A stretch of DNA of 64,000 nucleotides from assembly GCA_965220615.1 (NCBI GenBank), contig CBDCQL010000002.1, positions 1,488,001 through 1,552,000 on the forward strand, in the 5' to 3' direction. The position numbers and the translations under genes are program-made. The DNA is from JAGWBD01 sp965220615. GTDB taxonomy: Bacteria > Chloroflexota > Anaerolineae > Aggregatilineales > Phototrophicaceae. A model generated the notes under the pieces. The model made no database searches. It was not told the DNA's origin and saw only the letters and a list, made by a program, of their open reading frames with translations. This document shows positions 26,421-35,954 of the stretch, piece by piece (the first letter of the stretch is position 1; each line of letters begins with the position of its first letter).

Positions 26421-27470
26421 TCAACTCACCTGGCGCAGGTAGGCCACCAGCAGTTGGGTCACGTTGCCGATTGCCGCCGCCTTCGTGATTTCAAAGCCGT
26501 GGGAATTCAGGATCGCCGGCCCAAAGGCCATCGTACGTGCCGCCAGACCGATTTTCTGCATGCCGCCGGCATCCGAGGCCAGCCAGGAAAACACAATGCC
26601 CTGGGCGCCAACACCCAGTTCATGGCCAAGGCGCATCAGCATGTCGCAATCGGCCTTGGTGCTGTAGGCGCCGGCGGCCTCGGTGTACCAGATGACCGGC
26701 CGCGCGTCGAATTCGGTCGGCGTGTCTGGCGAAAGGGGCGAAATGTCCAGGGCGACGATGATTTCCGGCTGGACCACCTGGCCCACACGGATGGCGCCCA
26801 GGTAGCCGGTCTCCTCGGCGCTGGACGCCGCGTAGTAAAGGTCCAGTCCGGTCGGCTCCTGCACGGTCTGCCGCAAGGCGTCGATCAAGCTCACCATGCA
26901 GACGCGATCGTCGAGGCCGAAGCCGGCCACGTGCCCGCCCGGCAGACGCATCAGCGGCTTGCGTTCGTGGGCGATGATGGCGCGGCTGCCAATGTGAACG
27001 CCCTGTGCCAGCAGGTCTTCGCGGGACTGGCCGGTGAACAGGGTGACGTCGTCCCAGTCCGGCGTCCGCGTGCCCGCCCGAAACTCGCCGACGGAACCGC
27101 TGCGGGTATGGGTCGAGCCGAAGGACAGGATCGAAGGGACGATCGATCCGTCGTCGGCGATGACGTCGATGGGGCCTTCCCCGTATTTCCAGGGCCGCGA
27201 TCCGCCTAGGGCCTTGACCCTCAGATTTCCGTCTTCGGCGATGTCCGAGACGATCATGCCCAGTTCGTCCTTGTGCACGATGACCAGTACGCGCGGCCCG
27301 TCGCCGGGGATGTGAGCGTAAATGTTGCTCATGCCATCCTGCCAGGTCTTCGCGCCGCTTGCCGAGAATTCGCGCAGCAGCACGGCGTCAATTTCGCGTT
27401 CATCACCGATAGGCCCGTGACTGCGCAGCATTTCATCCAGCAAGACCAGCATTTCTTCCTGTGTCATCAT
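26421..27470 (-). CDS. M42 family metallo-aminopeptidase, paralog 3
   Basis: A 349-aa M42 peptidase starting MMTQEEMLVLLDEML with an AGGAGG Shine-Dalgarno before the ATG at 27470. All metal ligands are kept (VHKDELG, LDDRVC, EETGYLGA, LDISPL, NSHGFE). It is closest in sequence to paralog 4: both have HVAGFGLDDRVCMVSLIDALRQ-like segments, so these two look like the most recent duplication. Confidence 0.92.
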   Translation of the reverse strand: MMTQEEMLVLLDEMLRSHGPIGDEREIDAVLLREFSASGAKTWQDGMSNIYAHIPGDGPRVLVIVHKDELGMIVSDIAEDGNLRVKALGGSRPWKYGEGPIDVIADDGSIVPSILSFGSTHTRSGSVGEFRAGTRTPDWDDVTLFTGQSREDLLAQGVHIGSRAIIAHERKPLMRLPGGHVAGFGLDDRVCMVSLIDALRQTVQEPTGLDLYYAASSAEETGYLGAIRVGQVVQPEIIVALDISPLSPDTPTEFDARPVIWYTEAAGAYSTKADCDMLMRLGHELGVGAQGIVFSWLASDAGGMQKIGLAARTMAFGPAILNSHGFEITKAAAIGNVTQLLVAYLRQVS

Positions 27471-27557
27471 GGTTCGCCTCCTGAATGCAATTTGCTCCAC
27501 ATGTCGTCTTGCTGCCCGCGATAAGGTCGACCGGGTCCGGAACCCCTTTGAAACGCG

Positions 27558-28604
27558 TCAGAGCTGGCGGAGCCAGGCCACCAGCAGTTGTGTCACATTG
27601 GCAACTGCGGCGACCTTCACGATTTCGAAACCATGGGAGTTGAGGATCGCCGGGCCAAAGGCCAGCGTGCGGTCCGCCAGACCGATTCTTTGCATGCCTC
27701 CCGCGTCCGACGCCAGACTGGTAAAGACGATGGGCTGGGCGCCAAAGCCCAGTTCATCGCCCAGGCGCAGCAGCGCGTCGCAGTCCGGTTTGCTGCTGTA
27801 TGACCCGTCCGATTCCGTGTACCAGATCACCGGGCGCGCATCGAACACCGTCGGAGTGTCCGGCGAAAGCGGCGAAATGTCCAGCGCGACGACGATTTCC
27901 GGCCGCAGCACCTGCCCGGCGCGCGTGGCGCCCAGATAGCCGCTTTCCTCGGCTGTCGACGCCACAAAAAACAGGTCCAGTGCCGTTGGCTCCCCGGCAA
28001 ACTGACGCAGCGCGTCGATCAGGCTGACCATGCACACACGGTCGTCAAGGCCGAAACCGCCCACGTGACCGCCGGGCAAATGCTTCAGGGCCTTACGTTC
28101 ATGGGAGACGACGCCGCGACTGCCAATGTGGACTCCGCGCTGCAACAGTGTGTCGCGGTCCAGGCCTGTGAACAGCGTGACGTCGCCCCAGTTGGGCGAG
28201 CGGCTCCCTTGGCGAAACTCGCCGACCGGTCCGCTGCGTGTGTGAGTCGAGCCGAAGGACAGCACCGCCGGCACAATCGAACCGTCGTCGGCGATGATGT
28301 CGACCGGGCCCTCGCCGTATTTCCAGGGCTGCGACATGCCCAGGTCCTGGGCCTTCAGGCTGCCGTCCTCCAGCACCTGCGAAACGATGAAGCCAAGCTC
28401 GTCCTTGTGCACGACCACCATCACGCGCGGGCCGTCGCCAGGCAAATGCGCGTAGATGTTGCTCATGCCATCCTGCCATGTCTTCGCCCCCGTCGCGGCG
28501 AATTCCCGCAGCAGGAAGGCGTCGATCTCGCGCTCGTCGCCGACGGGACCGTGGCATTTCAGCATTGCGGCCAGCAAGTCCAGCATTTCGCCCTGAGTCA
28601 TCAT
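27558..28604 (-). CDS. M42 family metallo-aminopeptidase, paralog 4
   Basis: A 348-aa M42 peptidase, nearly collinear with paralog 3. The ATG at 28604 is preferred: AGGAG lies 8 nt upstream of it but only 2 nt from the ATG at 28610. The longer open frame reaching 28787 overlaps the HD-domain gene and is not credible. Ligands: VHKDELG, LDDRVC, EESGYLGA, LDISPL, NSHGFE. It sits 26 nt downstream of the HD-domain gene and heads the array. Confidence 0.92.
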   Translation of the reverse strand: MMTQGEMLDLLAAMLKCHGPVGDEREIDAFLLREFAATGAKTWQDGMSNIYAHLPGDGPRVMVVVHKDELGFIVSQVLEDGSLKAQDLGMSQPWKYGEGPVDIIADDGSIVPAVLSFGSTHTRSGPVGEFRQGSRSPNWGDVTLFTGLDRDTLLQRGVHIGSRGVVSHERKALKHLPGGHVGGFGLDDRVCMVSLIDALRQFAGEPTALDLFFVASTAEESGYLGATRAGQVLRPEIVVALDISPLSPDTPTVFDARPVIWYTESDGSYSSKPDCDALLRLGDELGFGAQPIVFTSLASDAGGMQRIGLADRTLAFGPAILNSHGFEIVKVAAVANVTQLLVAWLRQL

Positions 28605-28630
28605 GTGCATCGCTCCTGAAGGTTGATCGG

Positions 28631-29209
28631 TCAGGAGGGGTCGCCTTCCAGGCCCAGCGCCCCCGCCACGCCCTGCATCGCGGCCAGCACGATGCCGATA
28701 TGTTCTTCCAGCGGCACGCCCAGGTTTTCCGCGGCGTGCTCGATTTCCTGGCGATTGACCGGCGCGGCGAATGCCCGGTCCTTCCACTTGCGGCGCACGG
28801 AACGCAGCTTGACGTCATGAATGCTTTTGGAGGGGCGCACCAGCGTCACGGCGACGAGGAAGCCGGTCAGTTCATCCACGGCCAGCAGGGCCTTCTCCAG
28901 GTCGCTTTCCGGCGCGACGCCCGTGATCTCTTCCGCGTGGGAGAGAATGGCGCGGACGATGAGTTCGTCGACGCCGCGCTCGCGCAGGATGCGGGAACCC
29001 ACCACCGGGTGTCCTTCCACCGCCACGTCCGGGTTTTGTTCGTAGTCGAAGTCATGCAGCAACCCGACCGTCCCCCACAGCTCCGGGTCGCCGCCGAAGC
29101 GGGGCGCATAGGCCCGCATGGCCGCCTCGACCGACAGCATGTGTCGCCGCAGCGAAGGGCTCGCCGTATGCGTCGTCACCAGTTCCCAGGCTTCATCGCG
29201 CGCAAGCAT
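28631..29209 (-). CDS. HD-domain protein (putative metal-dependent phosphohydrolase)
   Basis: A 192-aa HD-superfamily protein with H-HD-D features: RRHMLSVE, GLLHDFDYE, GHPVVGSRIL and AVDEL. It is of the small cytoplasmic 'HDIG-like' type often annotated as hydrolase; substrate unknown. A GGGGGG Shine-Dalgarno precedes the ATG. It lies between aspA-like and the M42 array, 28 and 26 nt apart, so likely co-transcribed. Confidence 0.8.
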   Translation of the reverse strand: MLARDEAWELVTTHTASPSLRRHMLSVEAAMRAYAPRFGGDPELWGTVGLLHDFDYEQNPDVAVEGHPVVGSRILRERGVDELIVRAILSHAEEITGVAPESDLEKALLAVDELTGFLVAVTLVRPSKSIHDVKLRSVRRKWKDRAFAAPVNRQEIEHAAENLGVPLEEHIGIVLAAMQGVAGALGLEGDPS

Positions 29210-29237
29210 CGTCCCCCCTGCCCCTTTCGTCGTTAAT

Positions 29238-30638
<1,401 letters not shown>

Positions 30639-30670
30639 GCCCGTCTCCATCCTCGCCGCCACCCTGCAAA

Positions 30671-30698
30671 AAAAGACGCCACGATTGTAGCGTCTTTT
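30671..30698 (-). terminator. Intrinsic terminator of the superoxide dismutase gene
   Basis: On the minus strand a 9-bp stem (AAAAGACGC/GCGTCTTTT, loop of 10 nt) is followed by a run of seven T just 23 nt after the sod stop. The plus-strand reading ends in only four T, so the main direction is minus. Confidence 0.85.
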
Positions 30699-30720
30699 GG
30701 AACCCCGAAACGGGTGGACT

Positions 30721-31434
30721 CTAACCGGTTGCAGCGGCGTAGCGACTCGATACCTCGGCCCAGTTAACGATGCTGAAGAAGGCCGCGATGTAATCGGGAC
30801 GGCGGTTCTGGTAATTCAGATAGTAGGCGTGTTCCCAGACGTCCAGTCCCAGGATCGGCGTCTGGCCATCCATGAGCGGCGTATCCTGGTTCGGCGTCGA
30901 GGTGACGCTCACGCTGCCGTCGCTGCCGGCCACCAGCCAGGCCCAGCCGGAGCCGAAGCGCGTCGCCGCCGCCGTGCTAAACTCGGCCACGAAAATTTCG
31001 TAGGTGCCGAAGGCGGCGTCAACGGCGGCCTTCAGGGCGTCGCTGGCGTTTTCTTCAGCGTTGCCGCCGGGCGCGATGACGGTCCAGAAGAGATTGTGGT
31101 TGGCGTAGCCGCCGCCGTTGTTGCGCACGGCCGTCTGGATGTCGGCGGGCAGGCTGTCCAGGCCGGCCAGCAACTCCTCGATCGACATGCCCTGCAGGTC
31201 CGCATGACCTTCCAGCGCGGCGTTGAGGTTCGCGGTATAGGCGCCGTGGTGTTTCGTGTGATGGATCTCCATGGTGCGCGCATCAATGTGTGGCTCCAGC
31301 GCGTCATAGGCGTATCCGAGTTCCGGCAGTTCAAATGCCATTTTCGTTTCCTCCAGTCTGAATGCAGCGGCCGCCATGGCTGCGGTCGCCAGCGAAAGCA
31401 CTTCCCGACGTGAAAGTTCATGACCTTTGTTCAT
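30721..31434 (-). CDS. sodA: Superoxide dismutase (Mn/Fe family), possible Tat-targeted long form
   Basis: Dismutates superoxide. Counting from the internal Met (ATG at 31341) the metal ligands are His27, His82, Asp167 and His171 (DVWEHAYY). Gln152 in NQDTPL marks the Mn-type pattern. Two starts are plausible. The ATG at 31341 gives a canonical 206-aa enzyme with GGAGG 8 nt before. The ATG at 31434, preceded by GGAAGG, adds 31 residues with a twin-arginine-like SRREVLSLATAAMAAAAF segment. The long form would be exported, the short one cytoplasmic. A strong terminator follows the stop. Confidence 0.9.
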   Translation of the reverse strand: MNKGHELSRREVLSLATAAMAAAAFRLEETKMAFELPELGYAYDALEPHIDARTMEIHHTKHHGAYTANLNAALEGHADLQGMSIEELLAGLDSLPADIQTAVRNNGGGYANHNLFWTVIAPGGNAEENASDALKAAVDAAFGTYEIFVAEFSTAAATRFGSGWAWLVAGSDGSVSVTSTPNQDTPLMDGQTPILGLDVWEHAYYLNYQNRRPDYIAAFFSIVNWAEVSSRYAAATG

Positions 31435-31464
31435 GTTACCTTCCAAGACGGTCTCCATCGGCAT

Positions 31465-31795
31465 CCGGAGTTTACCACAATTGGCGCCTGTGTTTGGGCA
31501 GAGTTTGCATGGTCCCCAAACTCGACCGTTCAGGCGAATTCCTTATGGCCAACTATAGCCACCTCCGGCGAAAAAGCGCGCCTCACGTGCTAGCATGGGC
31601 GCCGCAGGCAAGAAGGCCCTTCATGACAACAGGTTCTTCCACAAAGGCTTCCGGCAGGCATTCACGGCTTCATGCCTGGCCGCTCTTAAACGCGGCGCTC
31701 CCCGCCAGTTTCCGCAGCATCGTTGCCATTGGCCTGGCGCGGGCGAAGTCGATCGGGAACGTTGGCACCCCGATGGCCGCCACTGGCCCAACGGC
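31465..31795 (+). other. Divergent intergenic region between sod and the EamA pair
   Basis: About 330 nt with no credible gene. A TGG-TAAACT extended -10 on the minus strand near 31469-31477 may serve sod. No good plus-strand promoter for the EamA genes was found. Open frames here lack coding character. Confidence 0.4.
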
Positions 31796-32719
31796 ATGAC
31801 GCTGGCGGCCCGGACCCTGCCTCATGTGTCGCGGAAGGTCGTCGCCCTGGCGGTGTTGCTGTTTGGGCTATTCCTGGCCTCCATCGGTCTCATCGCCATG
31901 CGGCATGCCCAGCAGGAGGGTCTGCCCTCAACCTTTATCGTCCTGATGCGCCTGGGCATCGCGGCCCTGGTTTTTACGCCCCTCGCCCTGCCCCGCCAAT
32001 TGCCGCGCATCCGGCGCATGCCCCGACGGGTCTGGCAACTGTTGTTGCTGGCCGGCGTCTGTTTCTGCGCCGACCTCATGCTGTTTACCGAAGCCATCAA
32101 GTACGTCAACATCCTGCTGGCAACCGTCATTGCCAGCCTCATGCCGCTGGTCACCGCGCTGATGGAACGTTTCCTGCTCAAGGCCCCCCTGCAGCGATCG
32201 ATGTACGCAGGCATGGCGCTGGCGATGGCTGGAGGAATAGTCATCGCACTTGGCAGCGCCAGCGGGGTTTCAGATCTCGGGCCTCAACCCTTGCTGGGCG
32301 TCCTGCTCTCCCTGCTCAGTGTGATTTGTGCCTGCGTCTACCTCATCGTCGGCCGAACCTTGCGCACACGTATCCCGTTCCTGCCCTACACCTGGATGCT
32401 GTTTACCATATCCGCCCTGGTGGCCCTGGTCGTGGTCCTCCCCGCAATCGGCGACACCGCCGGCTTCAGTCCGCAGGGCATCACCTGGGCGCTGATCGCC
32501 ACCATATTGAGCCAACTGGGCGCGCATCCGGCATTCATTTTTGCGGTAGCCACCCTGTCCCCAACCCTGATCAGCATCGCTTCCCAGTCCATCATCCTCT
32601 ATGGCAGCGTTCTGGCCTTTCTGTTCCTGCATCAGATTCCAGGGGTACCCGAGATTCTTGGCGGTGCGATCATCCTTGCGGGTGTGATCTTCGCCATTTC
32701 CGGTCAGCGCGAAACATGA
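31796..32719 (+). CDS. EamA/DMT-family transporter, first of a pair
   Basis: Drug/metabolite-transporter superfamily membrane protein of 307 aa with about ten hydrophobic helices and the two-fold EamA repeat (each ending in a GGxIILAGV/AGGIVIALG-type helix). Substrate unknown. The ATG at 31796 starts the hydrophobic protein; the open frame upstream to 31595 is not coding-like. The stop overlaps the start of the next transporter (ATGA). Confidence 0.85.
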   Translation: MTLAARTLPHVSRKVVALAVLLFGLFLASIGLIAMRHAQQEGLPSTFIVLMRLGIAALVFTPLALPRQLPRIRRMPRRVWQLLLLAGVCFCADLMLFTEAIKYVNILLATVIASLMPLVTALMERFLLKAPLQRSMYAGMALAMAGGIVIALGSASGVSDLGPQPLLGVLLSLLSVICACVYLIVGRTLRTRIPFLPYTWMLFTISALVALVVVLPAIGDTAGFSPQGITWALIATILSQLGAHPAFIFAVATLSPTLISIASQSIILYGSVLAFLFLHQIPGVPEILGGAIILAGVIFAISGQRET

Positions 32720-33663
32720 GCACGGCCGTCGCGGCCATGACCGCGCGCATCAATGCGGGCAAATACCATGTCGCCCTGCCCTTCGTCGTCATCGTCTTCG
32801 GTCAGCTGATGGGATCAACCGGGCCTCTCTTCATTCGCAGCATGCACGTGGCGGGCATGCCGACGCCCGCCATCATTGCCCTGCGACAGTTAATCACAAG
32901 CGCGCTGCTGACACCGTTGATTCTTTTGTTCTACCGCCATGAACTGCGCCGACTCTCGCAGCGCAATCTGGTCTTCGCCGCTCTGGCCGGCACGGTACTG
33001 GCCGTCCGCTTTTACTTCCAGATCGAGGCCTTCAACAATTCCAGCGTATTGCTGGCCGGCGTGTTTGGCGGGTCCGGTCCGCTGTGGGTGGCGTTGGTCG
33101 AAGTGCTGTGGCTGAGGGCCGTGTTTTCGCGCCGCGTGTGGGCCGGCATCGTGCTGTCGCTTTTCGGCGGCGTCATTATCGCCTTCGCCGGTTTCGACAG
33201 CGGCACCTCGCCCGGAGGCAACGCCGCGCTGGGCGCCGTTCTCGGCCTGACCGCGGCGTTCCTGTCCGCCTTCTACCTGAATCTCGGTCGTCTGGCGCGC
33301 GGCCAGGTCTCGCTCCTGCCCTACCTCTGGCTCATCTTCAGTATCGCGGCCCTGATCTCACTGGCGGTCGCCGTCCTGACCGGAGTCCCCCTGACCGGTT
33401 ACAGCAACGATGCATGGCTGGGAATGATCGGGCTCATCATCACGGCCCAGATATTCGGTCATGGCGCCATGAACTTCGCGCTGAAATATATGCCGGCGAC
33501 CTACGTAAGCGTCATGAGCCAGATCGTCGTGGTGACCAGCGCCGTTGGCGCCTACATTTATTTCAACGAGCAGCCGGGGGCCGGCCAGGCCATCGGCAGC
33601 ATGGTGATCATTGCCGGCGTTATCTTTGTAACTTTCGGTCGCGGGTCTCAGAAGCCAGACTGA
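32716..33663 (+). CDS. EamA/DMT-family transporter, second of a pair
   Basis: A 315-aa homolog of the preceding gene, also ten predicted helices, with the final EamA helix GSMVIIAGVIFVTFG. It begins at an ATG overlapping the first gene's stop by 4 bp, so the pair is translationally coupled and may form a hetero-oligomer. The frame is open back to 31723 but that portion is a shadow of the first gene. Its last 16 bp overlap the convergent solute-binding gene. Confidence 0.85.
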   Translation: MSTAVAAMTARINAGKYHVALPFVVIVFGQLMGSTGPLFIRSMHVAGMPTPAIIALRQLITSALLTPLILLFYRHELRRLSQRNLVFAALAGTVLAVRFYFQIEAFNNSSVLLAGVFGGSGPLWVALVEVLWLRAVFSRRVWAGIVLSLFGGVIIAFAGFDSGTSPGGNAALGAVLGLTAAFLSAFYLNLGRLARGQVSLLPYLWLIFSIAALISLAVAVLTGVPLTGYSNDAWLGMIGLIITAQIFGHGAMNFALKYMPATYVSVMSQIVVVTSAVGAYIYFNEQPGAGQAIGSMVIIAGVIFVTFGRGSQKPD

Positions 33664-35324
33664 AGCGCCAGGGACGCAATGTCCCCTCCGGGCACCAGCG
33701 GCGCCAGCAATTGCGCCATGCTGCCGTCGCGCCACATTCCCCTTAGCGCCGCCTCCAGCCGTCGCCGGAACTCGGGATCGTTGGCGGGCAGCGCCAGCCC
33801 CAGCCAGTTGCGCGTGTACCAGGGATCGCAGGATGGACAGCGGGCGGCCAGTTTCAACAGGGAAGGCTGCGAACCCAGTGGCGCCAGCAGTTTGAGGCTG
33901 TCCGCAAATACCGCATCGAGGTCGCCTTCAATGAGCAAATGCCAACTGATGTCTTCATCGCGCACAATGGTGAAGACATTGATGTCCACTGCCGCGCTTT
34001 CGGCCAGGGCCCGCGCCCTGTCGTCGCGACCGGGCTCGCTCGACAGCACGCCCAGCCACAAATCGCGCAGACCGCGGAAGTTGTCGACATCGCTGTCCGC
34101 CGGCACCAGCAGGCGCTCGCCGTGCAAGAGAAGCGGTGCGCTGAATTCAACCTGATCGGCATGACTCCAGTCCAACGACACACCTATGGCCAGGTCCGCA
34201 GCTCCTGCCGCGAGCTGGTCCAGCGCGGGACCCGCCACGGCCTGCAGGCCGGTCCCCAGTCGCATCTCGAGTTGTTGCGCCAGGGCCAGGCGCCAGGCCG
34301 CCACCTGCCTTTCGCTCTCCGGCGCATCCGGATCGGCGGCAGCCAGACCAGCGACTCTAATGGGCTGTCCCTGCTCCAGCCGCGCCACTACGGACTGCTG
34401 CGGCCCGGCCGGTATCCGCGGGAACGCTTCCGGCACAGGCGCCTGGTCGCCCAGACCCTGCCAGACGGCGATCAGATCATGCGGCAAACTGCTGCCAGGA
34501 AAATTCGCGTCGTGTATCTCGGCCATGCGGCCGCTGACCGTCAGAAATTGCAGACTGCGATTGATCAGGTCGCGCATCGCAAAGTCTCCCTTGCGCACTG
34601 CAAGCGCATGCAATTCGTGCTCCAGCACCTCGTTCAGCATGCGTAATTCGCCAGGCACCAGTACGTCGCCCAACGTCAGGCGGCTGTCGACCAGACCATC
34701 GATCTCTCCCTCACGCAGGGCCCGCAGGGCGTCATCAAGAGTGAAATGACTGCGCACGTTGACGCGAACGCCACTGCCCGCCTGCCAGCGCGTCAACGCC
34801 TCTTCCGCCCGCGCGCCGGCCACCACCCCCAGCGTTCGCCCCTCCATCTGCGCCAGGGTCGTCGTGTCGTCCGCCTCGTGAATCAACAGGGCCTGGGCGC
34901 CGCGGTAATGGCTCTGGCAGAATTCCAGTTCCCGCTGGTCGTCCGCCCGCTTCACCAGCGCCGCGGCCAGCAGGTCCACCTCGCCGGAACGCAGCATTTC
35001 CCCGGCGGAATGGCGGGTGACCTGCTCGAAGTCCACCTCGACTCCCCAAAGGTCGCCCATACTGCGCGCGATGTCCGCTTCCATACCGGCCAGGACGCCG
35101 CGGATGTTGAGCAGGCCGAAGGGCGGCGCGTTGTACAGGATGCCGACGCGCAAACGGCCGTCCCGGATAATCCGCGTGACGGCCGATTCCTGTGGCGCAG
35201 GGACTTCCCTGACAGCCGGCCAGGACACGGGCGTGGGCGGCACCAGGGTCGGCACGAATGGCGACTGCGCATGGATTGCCAAAGCCTGAACCAGCAGCAA
35301 GAGCGTCAGGACCGTTTTCTTCAC
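33648..35324 (-). CDS. Exported protein with two tandem solute-binding (SBP_bac_3-like) domains
   Basis: A 558-aa exported protein. Signal peptide MKKTVLTLLLLVQALAIHAQ, then a first type II periplasmic-binding domain (about 50-265; RLRVGILYNAPPFGLL, VDLLAAALVKR) and a second, more diverged one (about 310-545; PIRVAGLAAADPD, ADLAIGVSLDWS). This resembles amino-acid ABC binding proteins fused twice. No permease or ATPase is adjacent, so it could be an orphan sensor or binding protein. It starts at a GTG overlapping the nadD stop by 4 bp. Confidence 0.72.
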   Translation of the reverse strand: MKKTVLTLLLLVQALAIHAQSPFVPTLVPPTPVSWPAVREVPAPQESAVTRIIRDGRLRVGILYNAPPFGLLNIRGVLAGMEADIARSMGDLWGVEVDFEQVTRHSAGEMLRSGEVDLLAAALVKRADDQRELEFCQSHYRGAQALLIHEADDTTTLAQMEGRTLGVVAGARAEEALTRWQAGSGVRVNVRSHFTLDDALRALREGEIDGLVDSRLTLGDVLVPGELRMLNEVLEHELHALAVRKGDFAMRDLINRSLQFLTVSGRMAEIHDANFPGSSLPHDLIAVWQGLGDQAPVPEAFPRIPAGPQQSVVARLEQGQPIRVAGLAAADPDAPESERQVAAWRLALAQQLEMRLGTGLQAVAGPALDQLAAGAADLAIGVSLDWSHADQVEFSAPLLLHGERLLVPADSDVDNFRGLRDLWLGVLSSEPGRDDRARALAESAAVDINVFTIVRDEDISWHLLIEGDLDAVFADSLKLLAPLGSQPSLLKLAARCPSCDPWYTRNWLGLALPANDPEFRRRLEAALRGMWRDGSMAQLLAPLVPGGDIASLALQSGF

Positions 35325-35929
35325 GCCTGGTAAAGTCCCTTTGCGACGATGTAATCGAGCACAGCCGGCGGCACCAGGCCACTCACGTCCTCACCCCTGC
35401 GCAGACGCTCAACGATGTCGTGCGAGGCGTGCGGCAGGGGCGCGCAGTCGACAATATCGACCCTGCGCTCCAGGCCGGGCAATGCGGCTTCATGCATGTC
35501 GGGCCGAACGCATACGCCCGGCCGCGGCACAACCGCCAGGCGACACAGGGAGACCAGTTCCAAAGGACGATGCCAGTCGGGCAGATCGCGCAGCGAGTCC
35601 GCCCCCATGACAAACCAGAATCTCGCGTCAGGATGAGCGGCCCGCAGTAACTTCATGGTGTCAAGGGAAAACTGGGGGCCGGGCCGGTCGACGTCCAGTC
35701 GGGACAGTCCCATGCCCGCCTGACCTGCCAGGGCAAGTTTCAGCATGTCCAGGCGCGCCGACGCCGGGGTATGGCGCTTTCCCCGCTTGTGCGGCGGGTC
35801 GGCGGCCGGCACAAAGAGCAGGCGCGCCAGATTCAGGGCTTTCCTGACCGTCTTGGCCAGCGCCAGATGCGCGCAGTGCGGCGGGTCAAACGTACCGCCC
35901 AGCACACCGATGCGTTTTGCCGCGCTCAT
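35321..35929 (-). CDS. nadD: Nicotinate-nucleotide adenylyltransferase NadD
   Basis: Adenylates nicotinate mononucleotide in NAD synthesis. The nucleotidyltransferase motifs GGTFDPPHCAHL near residue 12 and the C-terminal ISSTxIR-equivalent region (ASHDIVERLRRGEDVSGLVPPAV) support it; the latter is diverged (SHDIVERLR). The protein is 202 aa. The ATG at 35929 gives MSAAKRIGVLGGTFD; the upstream open frame is not coding. It sits 25 nt after obgE, a frequent neighbour, and is coupled to the following solute-binding gene by a GTGA overlap. Confidence 0.93.
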   Translation of the reverse strand: MSAAKRIGVLGGTFDPPHCAHLALAKTVRKALNLARLLFVPAADPPHKRGKRHTPASARLDMLKLALAGQAGMGLSRLDVDRPGPQFSLDTMKLLRAAHPDARFWFVMGADSLRDLPDWHRPLELVSLCRLAVVPRPGVCVRPDMHEAALPGLERRVDIVDCAPLPHASHDIVERLRRGEDVSGLVPPAVLDYIVAKGLYQA

Positions 35930-35954
35930 GCAACGTGGCCCCTGCTGTGACGCA

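Noticed and set aside
31723..32715. N-terminal extension of the second EamA gene (330 codons)
   Set aside because: This part is an out-of-frame reading of the first EamA gene; the ATG at 32716 starts a normal protein.
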